Of a DNA stretch of 64,000 bases, positions 31,801-42,100 are shown one piece after another. Position 1 is the stretch's first letter. Each line of letters opens with the position of its first letter. Position numbers and translations under genes: made by a program. This DNA comes from Kryptolebias marmoratus (taxonomy: Eukaryota; Chordata; Actinopteri; Cyprinodontiformes; Rivulidae): contig NC_051441.1 of NCBI RefSeq assembly GCF_001649575.2, positions 17,127,678 to 17,191,677 on the forward strand. Reading direction: 5' to 3'. Under the pieces are notes generated by a model. It had not been told where the DNA came from and did no database searches. It saw nothing but the letters and a program-made list of their open reading frames with translations.

Positions 31801-34800
31801 TATCTGATATCATGCCTGTATTGTTTACCTGAACAAACCCTGCTGCATGGGGCAAAACCTTTTAAAGCATGACTTGTTTAGCTCATTTTTCTTCTTGTTA
31901 CCCCATTATATACAGTAGTATCTTTATTACTGGTAAGCTGTGCACTCCTTTTGCCTCACCCTGTGGTGTTGGACCCATTTCAGATGTGGACTGCAGAGTT
32001 TGTTTGGATTGCTTCTCTCCCACTGTGCCACACGAGCCTCTCCCCAACGAATCTTGTTTTTACTTGTCTGAAACCTAGAAATCATCCGTGAAGTTAAACT
32101 GATCGCCAAACATTTTCTTTGCACACTTTGAAGCTGGAATGCAACGCCTCGTATGTTGCAACTAGGAGCTCCCAGTTTTTGCCATTGTTAAAATCAAATG
32201 TGCACATGTAACTCAGCAGGGACATGTTGTATCTGGGTCAACAGATGGGACAGCAGGACGGTTTTCTGTCTTTGCTGGTCCTGACTCTGTGGCAGAGGCT
32301 TCAGCGGCCCCTCCCGCTCTTTCCTCTGAGGACAGGAAAGGGTCCTGCATGCTGCAGAAGCTGACCTCGCACCCTGACATCTACATCCTTCCCTTGGGCG
32401 GCTGTGGCGTAAACAAACGTGTAAGGTTCATTTCTCTCCATGTTTATCACTGTTTGCACAAAGCTAGAAAGCTACAAATGAAGTGTTTTTGAAATGCCTT
32501 GTTGGGAGCGCACGATCAGTTTAGCTAAAATAAATGTATTTAGCTGGGTTCAAGTTCACCCTGCACCTGAGGCATTTGCTACGAAGCAGGACAGCAGGAT
32601 TAGTGTCTTAGTGAGGCACTGTAACTTAATGCTCACTTCAGGTTTTTCGGCATCACTAAGCTGGTTCCCTTCTTACCTGGGTCTGTATGTTGGGGACTGA
32701 TGAGAATTAGAGCTCTGCCTCTCAACCAACCGGTTACAAACCACTGGTGTGAAACACTTCCTCTCTCACTTCCCCAAGTTAAATTTAGACTTTCATAGAG
32801 AGGTGTCTTTGAGAGAGATCCACTGTTTTTGGGTTAGAAGTTTAATGTTAATCATTTCATTAAATACCTCCTGAACTTTAAAAGATTTCTTTGCCCTTGT
32901 CTGTAGTGTTATCAAAATACCCTGAACCAGTAGATGAATTTTTAAAAAACTTTTAAAGTAATTAGATTTAGAGCTGATTACTTTTAGAGTCGACTCAGGT
33001 CAAGATGGCTGCCACAGCCAACTGATCTGAAACCTTAAAATGGCTACAGTTCAGCTCAGTTTTACAGATGCTGATCTAAAAATCAGTGAGGTAGTAGCTG
33101 AGCATCACATACTGAGCACTAAGTGTGCAACATTTTAGCTTAAAACTGACTCATTTTTATCTGTCAGGCAATTTAAGAGATGGGATTGCATTATTCTAAA
33201 ATCTTATTTTGTTCAATCTGACCTCCCATCTGTATAGTTGACTTAAAGTGACTAGATGCATTGGGAAATAATATATTTTTTATCATTGATGTTTGGTCAG
33301 ATGATGGTTAATCTGTTGGAAGTCCAAGGCGTCCAGTCACCTAAAGACAGCTTGGTTTCCTCTCCTGGAAGGTATGTTTTGTTTTTTTCCATTAGAGCTA
33401 AATGTGAAACTTATTTTGGTGTAGTCTTTCACAATTCCTGCTGGCAAGCCCTTCATTAAAGGCTGTCAGTGCTGGCATGGAACTGGTCAATACTGCCTGA
33501 CAATTACACACAGTCCTCTGAAAGCAAGACAAACGAGAGAAATTGCTGTTTTCTGTGAATGCTAAGTGCTAAAAAATTTTTTTTAATTTGTTGAACCTGA
33601 AACTGAGTTGGTAAAGCTAAAAGAAGCAGAATAGCTAAACACTAAAAGTAGCATTAGAAGAAGAAATTGAGCAACTATGCTGAAGCAGATTAAAAAAAAT
33701 CAGTGTTTTTAAAGGAACTGAAGAGATCTTGATGCATTTCTTCGGAGAGAAGATTTGTAAATAAAGTTAAAGATTTTTGAAAAGTATTAAAGATTACAAA
33801 AACCAGAAGTCATAGTACCCATCCTCTAAATGAACTGGAAGTTTTGGTATCCAAATGGCTAAAATAGCACAAAGTTTGCTGATGTAATTTCCAAATAAAC
33901 AGGAAAAAATTAAACAAAACAAGTGGGTAGTATGATTGCTGACTCGGCATTCACACAATAAAACCTGAGGCAGTAAATTGATCAAATTTCTCTGGAATTT
34001 TGTTAGTCAACACCAAATAATAATAAAAATAAAAAAGCTTTTATTTTAATGAAACTCTCAGAAAGTAATCGCTAAATGTAAATCTTCAGCTTATCCAATT
34101 TAAAATGGCTGCCACAGCAAACAATTTTACAAATATTGAGCTAAAATTTGGTGACATCGTTTCTTAAAACTTTGGCATTAAATGTTGGTAATAACAGTGT
34201 TAGCAAAATATCTCAAGAATTACTGGATAGATTTAATTGAAACACTGAAAAGTAATCACTGATTTTTACATTTACAACCGATTAACCTTTGGAGCCTCCC
34301 CAGTTCAAGATGGCTGCTGTAGCTGATCAACATTAGCAAACACAAAAATGGCGCTAACTTGGTAAGAGCCAAAGTGCTGACCTATCTTCAACTCAAAATA
34401 CTGAAGGAAACTGTGCTAGCACGGCTAGAGCTGAAGACCGTCACTAAATCTCCTCCTGTCAGATTTAAAGAACACTAAACCAGCGAGAACGGCAGAATCC
34501 CACACAAATACACAAACTGCAGCGCAGTGCCTGCTCAGCGTACTTTAATGTGTCTGCAGGTTGATGGTGGGCTGTGGTTCCTCCCCAGATTCTCCAGATG
34601 AAGTGAGGTTCTCCATGAAGGATCAACAAACGCCTGCTGCCGCCACGGTGCTTCTGAGGCTCGCCACAGGTCTGTCTGAAATGTCAGGTCGGGCCTCGGG
34701 AGTGTCTGACGTTTATACTTTTTATTTTTTTATATATTGTAGACGAGTCCTTCGGCAGCTACTACCCCGAAGCTCACCTTCCCTACAGCCTCGTTCAGAA

Positions 34801-37800
34801 CAAACCCGTTTATGTGGAGCTCAGGCTGCTGGAGGCCCCGGGGCCCGGCGTGGTGCTGATGGTCCACTCCTGCCTGGCTTACACGCCGACGCCACACGTC
34901 AGCTGGATCCTTTTTTATGACGGGTATGTTCAGATGTTCTGTTGTTTATAAAAGGAAAGACTGCATGCAATTTCAGTCCTTGAACTACCCACTGATGACT
35001 GAGCTTTTGTAGTTTATGACTGCAGTTTTCTGTTTAAAATCTGACACTTTATTCTGTTTTTGCCTTTTTATCATAACTAATGCTGCAAACTTGTCCATAT
35101 AGTTAGTTATTTTGTGACATAGTCAAGTTTAAAATGCTAATGCAGGACTCATAAGACCATATCTGTAACTTTCACTCATTCAAAGTTTAAATTCACATTA
35201 TATTTAGGCAGCCTTAGGTAAATATTAAAGTAACTTTAAGGTCCTAGATGCAAGACCGGTGTTTGTGAGAAATTGACCTTAAATAAGTGATTTTTCTGCA
35301 GCTAAATTAAAAACACAATGCAGATCTGGAAACATGTTTAAGAGAAGGTATTTTCCTGAGTTTCTGTGGTGAAGTGGTGTTTCTTCATCAGAATTAACGA
35401 GCGGAGCCTCCGGGTTGCAGCAGTATTCAGGACTATATTGGTGCAAACACACCCTGCACAGCCGAACGGAGCGTCCAATAAATCCAACTTTGAGCCGTTT
35501 TTATACCTTCATCACGCGTCACAGAACTTTCACTAATCAACACGTTCTTACTGCAGGGTAACGAAGGCTGAATGCTTTTCTAAATTCGTCTGAGCGAGCT
35601 GACCTTCCTCAGCCTGGCTGACTCGTTCTTCCACTCATTCCGTTCATTTTTGATTTATTTTTTTTTGCTAAGCAAACCTTCAGTCACTACTTTCTGACAT
35701 GAATTCTTCTTATACAAGTCCTAAACTGTCCTTCAGTAGACCAGCACAAAGTAGCACATAATTGGGAAGTGGAAAGAAAATGTGTGGGTTTTAGTATTTT
35801 ATTTATTTATTTTCAAATAAAAATCTGAAAAGTTTAGGATGCCTTCGTGTTTAGGCCCCCTTTTACTCCGATAAATAAATCAAATCCAGAAATCACCCAA
35901 CTAATAAACAGACCACCTGTGTAATCTAACCTCATCATATATCCAGCTGTTCTGTGAGCCTCGGGTTTGTTACAGAACATCTGTGAGCAAACGGCATCAT
36001 GAAGACCAAGGAGCGCACCCAGCAGGTCATGGATGAAGCCGTTTAAAGCAGGAGAGCATTAGTCTGAGAAGCAGCCAAGAAACTCCTGGTAACTCTGGAG
36101 GAGCTGCTCAGGTGGGACAAAATGTCCACGCAGGACAACTGTTCGTCAGATCTGTCCTTTATGAAAGACAGAGTGGCAGGAAGAAATCCATGCAAAGTCC
36201 TGTCTGCAGTTGGACACGAGACATGTAGAGGACGCAGCGAACAAACTCTGCACATCACCCTCATTACACCAAACCCACTGGGAAACATGGTGGTGGCAGC
36301 ATTATGTTGAGGGGAGGCTTTTCTTCAACAGGGACATGGACGCTGGATGGAGCTGTTTCCTGTAAATTCTTCACGAGGGTTCAGTTTAACGGTCAGTCGT
36401 TGTTGTGTGTCGTTCAGTTGTAGCAGCCGGGGCACATCGCAGCTGCTTCCTTCCTCAGGCTCTCAACACATCCAGAGGATTAAAGTTACCAGCTTCCCCT
36501 CCCTCCCCTCGGAGAGTTTACCTCACAGGGCCAAAGGGGGACGCTCAGCCCCGGAGGATCCACAGGTGTGTGTGTGTGTGTGTGCAGTCAAGTCCAGGTT
36601 TAGTACTGATTAGGACGGCTGTCATCATGTTGTTTTATTCCTTTTATTTCCCAACAGATCTACTTTTTGTGCCTGACAGAAGTCTGCTCAGCTGCTCATG
36701 ATGACTGCAGAGTGAAGTGTGTAAAAGGTAAGATCTAAAAGAAACTGGGATGTTTGGAAGTTTATACTGTGTAAACGTAGACATAATGCTGTCAGATCTT
36801 AGAGCCACGCTGTTTTCCTCTTTAGTTTTTGGACTTCTTCAGCATACTTTCATCTATTTTAACCATTATTATTCCAATCTGTTTAGCTCATTGTGTTTGT
36901 AACGTTTGTCTTATTGAAATGAGATCTCTTCAGATCCTCCAAAACGTGGTCTTTGAATTGCTTAATTTTTAGCTTTAAGCTTCCACTCGGTTTCTCCGTT
37001 AACAAACTGCAGCAGTCATTCATCACTCTGCAGCCACACTAGTTCTGTGTAACCAGTGTTTGGTTGGATTTTGAAGTTGGTGATTTTCAGACCTAAAAAC
37101 TTGAACTCTACTGAAACTTGCTGAACCTCTTTTAGGAAGGCTAAACTGATCTGTTTTGGTGTTTGAACAGCTTCAGTACGCTCCACATTAAATCAGTGCT
37201 GGTTGTGTCGGTTCTAACATGTATGGGCAGCTAAGGGCTCGTCCTGTAACTGAAAGGTTGTTGGTTCGAGCCCCCACTTTGTCAGTCTCAGCCGTTGTCC
37301 TTGGGTAAGACACTTCACCCGCCTTGCCTACTGGTGGTGGTCAGAGGGCATCAGTGTGTGACACACTTTATACAAGTGCAGGCCATTTACCGTACATCAG
37401 CAGAGCTACTTCAGACTGGGCTGTGTGACCCCGTTTGGACCCTCCTATGCTCACTGACTTGTCAATAGTCTGATTATCTGTACGAAGTTCCTTTTCTGCT
37501 CATCGTATTTCCTGTCACACAGCTGCTGCTCACTGTGGGCATTTTAGTTTTTTTAAACAGTTGTGAAAAAACAGCCTGATTTGGAACAAGCTATCATGTT
37601 ACCTTTTTAAACTCTGAGACAATTCTAAAATTTGATGTATAACTTAGACCTTTTATCTACTTCAGTTTACATTTAAGGCATGCAATTGGCCGATTTTTAA
37701 AAATCCGTGTCGTAGATGGCTCTTTGAACAGCCCTAGTTTGGAGAAGCTTTTATTTCCATCGGAACCGACGAGCTAATGGCTAGCGTGAATGCAGCCAAA

Positions 37801-38249
37801 GTGGATCCAAAATTTCTTAGCTGTTCATGAAAACACTATTTCAAGGACACTTGCATTGCTGCCATTTTTGCATTACATGGATATTCGCATAAAATCCTGC
37901 GATTATTTGACAGCACAGATGGTGGTGGTGGCCGCTAGCTGTTGCACCCCTGGTCAGAATTTCGTATTTTTGTAGGAATGCTAAACCAACGGTGGTGAAA
38001 AGGTTTTCACATAAACCTGTATTAATATTTGAAGTGTTTTAAGCTGGTAAAAAGCCACTAAGGAGGTGGGGCTAGTGTGGTTTGAGTGGACCCTGTATTG
38101 GAGTAGATTTTAAGGTCTTCAACACCTCCCAGTTTTAAATAATTTCTGAAAACCGACATGTTAAGACCTCGGGTTCACAAGTCATTAGTTTTGAGGACTT
38201 TTCTTCTTTCCTCGCAGGTCCCAACAGCAATGCAAGAGCGACGAAATAA
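25886..38249 (+). CDS. long secreted zona pellucida-module protein with Pro/Tyr-rich linker (egg-envelope type)
   Basis: Thirteen exons join in frame (3426 nt, 1141 aa): 25886-26384, 27986-28141, 28412-28530, 28827-28998, 29084-29202, 29312-30884, 32245-32420, 33301-33371, 34560-34669, 34743-34923, 36418-36565, 36658-36727, 38218-38249. Residues 1 to about 35 are a signal peptide. A ZP-N unit lies at about 203-285, with cysteines in ECGEDAM, PQCGYF, DACHV and ASCP. A second ZP-N-like unit follows (CCSSHGLAFKLQ, KQCGYTV, NTCGVTMKDGKHTLFL, LACP; about 293-378). Residues 380-880 are a Pro/Tyr/Lys/His-rich linker. The ZP module occupies about 880-1131 (GSC, GGCGVNK, LMVGCG, PYSLVQNKPVYVELRLLE, VHSCLAYTPTP, YDGC, IYFLCLTEVC, DDCRVKC). 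There is no trefoil domain and no transmembrane anchor, as in secreted fish ZP proteins. The donor at 28142 (GTCGGA) and the acceptor before 33301 are the least certain boundaries. I do not recognise a named orthologue. Confidence 0.85.
26600..27560. repeat. foldback repeat A, copy 4 (inverted ends)
   Basis: The left end (CCTCAGTTTAGAGAACTGAT, GAGCTAACATCTAGTCTGAG) and right end (CTACAACAGGTAAGATATTA, CAGAACCCCACTTTGG) match the ends at 13.6 and 14.1 kb in inverted orientation. It occupies most of intron 1 of the ZP gene. Confidence 0.55.
29312..30884 (+). other. giant exon 6 of the ZP gene: seven spaced Tyr-rich clusters
   Basis: This single 1573-nt exon codes for residues 356-879. The last ZP-N2 strand is at its start; the rest is low-complexity but not a perfect tandem repeat. 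Aromatic clusters recur about every 60-95 residues: PNYPHPTYPRL (about 417), HYYHQSP (459), YYHYYHLPKIPLP (534), YHFFYLPRF (625), YKYYYHPYYNNYLNYVPE (721), YHYYFYYLPQLFKYNQ (782) and LYSYFITHQQLP (845). They are separated by Pro/Ser/Lys-rich stretches. The core is roughly Y-x-Y-Y-x-x-L/H-P. The frame stays open for 1.6 kb, so the exon is under coding constraint. Confidence 0.85.
31076..31620 (-). mobile_element. Tc1/mariner-type transposase relic (copy B)
   Basis: The minus-strand frame 31234-31536 reads as a broken Tc1-type transposase (ELMIWACFA, then ..KLGHNATGQ where the family has LGPNWVMQQDNDPKH). It is clearly related to copy A at 1480-2060. It lies in intron 6 of the ZP gene. Confidence 0.75.
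32930..33140. repeat. interspersed repeat B, copy 3
   Basis: It contains GTCAAGATGGCTGCCACAGC, AAAATGGCTACAGTTCAGCT and CAGTGAGGTAGTAGCTGAGC in the family order. Confidence 0.6.
34050..34390. repeat. interspersed repeat B, copy 4 (two tandem or overlapping units)
   Basis: Two cores lie about 190 bp apart: TTAAAATGGCTGCCACAGC at about 34101 and TTCAAGATGGCTGCTGTAGC at about 34303. They share flanking words with copies 1-3. Confidence 0.6.
36566..36584. repeat. (GT)n at an intron 5' end
   Basis: The donor of ZP exon 11 (CCACAG|GTGTGTGTG) is itself the first base pair of a GT microsatellite. Confidence 0.9.
37203..37465 (+). mobile_element. tRNA-derived SINE
   Basis: The 5' part has a pol III box-B-like GGTTCGAGCCC, preceded by an A-box-like region (GGCAGCTAAGGGCTCGTCC). 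The widespread fish SINE body follows: TGTCCTTGGGTAAGACACTT, CACCCGCCTTGCCTACTGG. It lies in intron 12 of the ZP gene. Confidence 0.7.
37720..37965. repeat. foldback repeat A, copy 5 (partial)
   Basis: It contains AACAGCCCTAGTTTGGAGAA, ACGAGCTAATGGCTAGC and GGTGGCCGCTAGCTGTTGC, matching the left end and centre of the copy at 13.6-14.2 kb. Confidence 0.5.
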
Positions 38250-38250
38250 A
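38245..38250 (+). promoter_or_regulatory. poly(A) signal overlapping the ZP-gene stop codon
   Basis: The TAA stop (38247-38249) is inside AATAAA (38245-38250). A T-rich stretch follows within about 30 nt. The 3' UTR would be only some 10-20 nt, as in mammalian ZP3 mRNA. Confidence 0.75.
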
Positions 38251-38411
38251 GACACTTTTACACAACCGTCACATGTTTTTGTTCGTTTTAATGGAAACGT
38301 GCACAAGCGTCGTGGATACACAGTACAAACAAAACAAGGCAACAAAAGCAGTTTAAGGCATTCAGCTTAAACCTTTAGTTGGTCACAGCAACAAACTGAC
38401 AGGTTCAGGAC

Positions 38412-38417
38412 TTTATT
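38412..38417 (-). promoter_or_regulatory. candidate poly(A) signal of the distal isoform of tetraspanin copy 1
   Basis: AATAAA on the minus strand, about 760 nt after the distal stop codon at 39174. It is only about 160 bp from the opposing poly(A) signal of the ZP gene, so the two genes end tail to tail. Confidence 0.4.
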
Positions 38418-39173
38418 TAAAGGCAACATTTCACTCTTTACATTTTCAAAGACGTTTTTAAAACACAGTGGACTGTCTAATATGCAACATACTCCTTAAA
38501 AATCCCTTTTTGTTTTTGGCCCTCGAGGCATAATTTATACAGTAGAAATAAAATGGAATTCACATTCAACAAAATAAAGCTAGCTGGGCACTTTCAGTTT
38601 TGTAGTTTCATACAAGAACAAAACTTTATGGAAGATTTGAGTAAGTTTAATAACATGATCCCTTTTTTTTTTTTTTTTTTTTTCCCCCCCTTTTACACTA
38701 CTGACACAGTCACTAACAGAATGTCACGAAGCTCTCTGTGCTGCAACATTAAAAACTTTAGAAAAGCCAAAACTTTAAAAGCATTAAAAGCGTCCATCGT
38801 GCATGCGGAAGAAGAGTGAAAATTAAGATGTAAAACTGTGTTGCACTGAAGGGGGGGGGGGGAAATAAACCAGCTGCTCCTGGTTGTTTGCATCTAAAGA
38901 CTGTCGGTTTTTTGGGTTGTTTTTTTTTTGGCCCATTAAGTTGGTGTGCCAAACACTTACTGGTATTTTCACACTAAACTGGGATGTTTTTTGGGGGGAC
39001 GTTGAAGTGTGTTTTAGCACATATCAGCTTCTACAACAATCTGCAGTTCACATACAATTTGGGTTTTCTTTTTCTAAATCTGTAAACACTTGATCTGCTG
39101 TTTGAGTTTCCAGCGATGGGTCTTTGAGGCAGAGGAGGGTGAGGATGGAAAAGCCCCCCCCCTCTGCCTCTTC

Positions 39174-42100
39174 TTAGTACACGGCTGAATAGTAAGAAGT
39201 GACCGCCTGATGGACTTTCTTGAGCTGGTTCAGGAGGATAATGGCGCAGACCAGGGCAGTGATCTGTTATGCAAACACAGAGGGAGGAGGGGAAAATAAA
39301 GAACAGGGATAGAACCAAAAACTGCCACCTTCCACAGGATGAGTCTGTGTCAAAAGACACTCCAGTGCTACTGAGCTGCACACAAACTGTCTACAAAGCA
39401 CACGTGAAAATAAAGAGAGCGTGTTCAGTGATTATTAGGAAGCAGGGATGCACCAGTACTATTTTTATTTATTTATTTTAAACCAAGCGTGAGTACTTGC
39501 CACCACAGAGTACTAACAAGTTTCATCACATTTCTTACAACTACTTTGTTGCCGTCCTGGCTCAGTTTGAGCTGCTCTGATTTTTCCGTCTGTTCCAAAA
39601 GTGCCAATTAGTGAGCAGTAAGGGTGTCAAAAGCCTCTTCTGTAGCGTGGAGAACGGGCTAATCCAGAGGGTCTGCTCATCGTCAGGATGAGGCTCTTTA
39701 AACTGGCACGTTGAGCTGTTCCTGAGCAGCTTTAAGGCGGGAGTGTGCTAATGTTTAAACTGCCCAGCTGCCACAGCATCAGCCACACTCCTGCACAAAG
39801 AGGACCTTAAAGACCACGAGCTGTAAGTGTCTGTTTGACACTATGCTGCTGTTGAGGAACATTGTTGATTTTTAAGATAATTGTGTTTAAAAGTGCTGGA
39901 TTTTGCCCGTCCTCTTGTGGGCTTCACTTTTCGTCACCATCGTTACTTTGAAACACCTCCACGTGGCTCCTGTTGCCCAAAGTGGTACTGGTACACTTTT
40001 TATGAGTACAAGTACCCACATGCCTAATACTAGTATTGGTGCATCCCTAATAAGCAAAACTTGAAAAGACAAAATCCAACCCTGTTACAGTAATTTACGT
40101 TGAAAAAAAAAAAGCAGCTGATTTCTAATAAACTAGACACATTTTCTTTTGCAAGGCACTGTGCAGCCTGTCATGTTTGCCAGCTGGTGGTGTGCGTGGA
40201 AAAAAAACTTTAATTTTAATAATTGACACTTGTCCCATTTTCTGTGGAATTAAGGAACGTTAAGCCATAATCCAACAGTCTCAGTAACTTATTTCAGGGT
40301 GGATTTTACTGGTAAAAACATGAGGAATTCTGCAAACATGCTGAGAGAATCTAAGGACTTGCTACACTGGCATATTGTGAAACTGAAATGGCAACAACTG
40401 ACAGGAGCGTTCTTATGCTTGAGCCGATGGGATGTTGACCGTTGACAGGGGCGTGAAGACCACCGGGTCCTGATCGGGGTGGGAGCTGGAGATGTGCTGA
40501 AATGTCTGCAGGGGAGCTGGGGCGGGAGTGGACTGAGTCAGGACAATGTACTGGGTAGGTGAGGCGGACTGGTGAATGCTTGCACTGAGCACCGCGCTGC
40601 AAATCAGGGCTACGAACTTTGGGAAGCAATGATTGGTGGGGGGGGAGGGGAAAAATAAAAGAACATTTGTAAAACCAAAGGCAAAGGGGGGAGGAAGGTG
40701 ATTAAAACACTGTCATGAACTTCAAAGACTGAAGCTTCCACACCTTTTGAATCAGTTGTATTATTTGCTGATGATGCACTTCAAGCCAAAAAGCTGATTT
40801 TGAACTTTTTTTTTAACCTGTTAAACTGCACATTATTTCCTCTTCCTAGTGTAAATAAACTACCCTCTTTCGAATGAGACTTGATCTATTGGTTGTGAAG
40901 AAATGAACGCGCAGAATTCGCTTACCAGAAGAGCTCCGGTTCCCACGAAGATGCCCATCACCAGAGATGCCCGACTGTCAAAGATGCTGGCGATGGTCAC
41001 GGGACAACTCTGAAAGAAGACACGAGAAGCTGTGAGCACGTACGCTCCCACAGTGAACTTGGACTTTTGTCAGGGTGGCCAAAGTCCTGCTGAATTTCCA
41101 GAAACTTTCTATGCTAAGTCAAACTGGAAAATGTTGGAAATTTTCCAGTTTGGAGATGTTTTCTCTGGAATTAACTGGAAATTGGTGATAATTTTAATTA
41201 TATCTACACAGATCTACACTTTTTTTTTTTTTAAATCAGGCAGGTAAAGTCTCAGGCAGATCAGGAGTTTGACCCAAAGTTTATTAAAATTACAATTTTA
41301 ATTCCCTAATTAGCATGCGATGACGTCACTGTTACAACTGAGTTATAGAGAACAGTGGATTCTCAGCGTTTTTACAGTTTTCTTTTTGTAATCCTTTTCT
41401 AAATTCCTGTACACAACTCTGAACAAAAATATGTTGTCACTTGATTCATATAAAAAGATAAATCAGTAAATTGCATATCACAAAAATAAAAGACACTCAA
41501 AAGGTTTGTTCATTCATTCAACTCTGATCAAAACCATTTACAAGTTTGGTTTTTATTTTATTTTTATTTAACAAAAACAAAACAAGTTTTATTAAATTGC
41601 TTTCCACTTTACACGTTACCACCTGTCTCTACATGTCCAGGTGACAGTTTATTGTTTTGTAGGGTGTGGTGCCTCTCATTGTGTCATACAACAATGAAAT
41701 CTGCTGGTTTTACTCAAGATTACACTCAAATATACATCTTTCTAAAGCTGTATGTAACCTTTAATATTTTAAATTCTAGGTTTATTCCCATGAATTCTTA
41801 AGATTATATTTAGAAATTAAATTTAAATTAATACAACAATTTCTACATTTTAAGCGTTGATTCCTGTTGAAAGTTTCCTGACTTCCACTGGTCGGGACTA
41901 TAGGTCACCTCACAGCTTTAGACCTTTACAGGTTGAAACTCTTTCAGATACACTCACTGACAGGAAGGTTGATCACGTCTCAGCCTGAACCTAGTCTGAT
42001 GCTGCTGCCGCCGTCATGGCGCTCTTCCAGGTCTATGTCGACTTCACGCTACAGTCCTTTAGCCAAGGAGCTTCAGGAGTACCTGCCTCCGCCAGCGGAG

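Noticed and set aside
33256..33300. Extension of ZP exon 8 upstream in the open frame (..MFGQ)
   Set aside because: The pyrimidine-rich TTTTTTATCATTGATGTTTGGTCAG looks like a normal acceptor. The extension cannot be excluded, because MFGQ followed by MMVNLLEVQG also looks protein-like.
37203..37262. tRNA-like sequence with a box B
   Set aside because: It continues into a SINE body and lacks a foldable acceptor stem, so it is not a tRNA gene.
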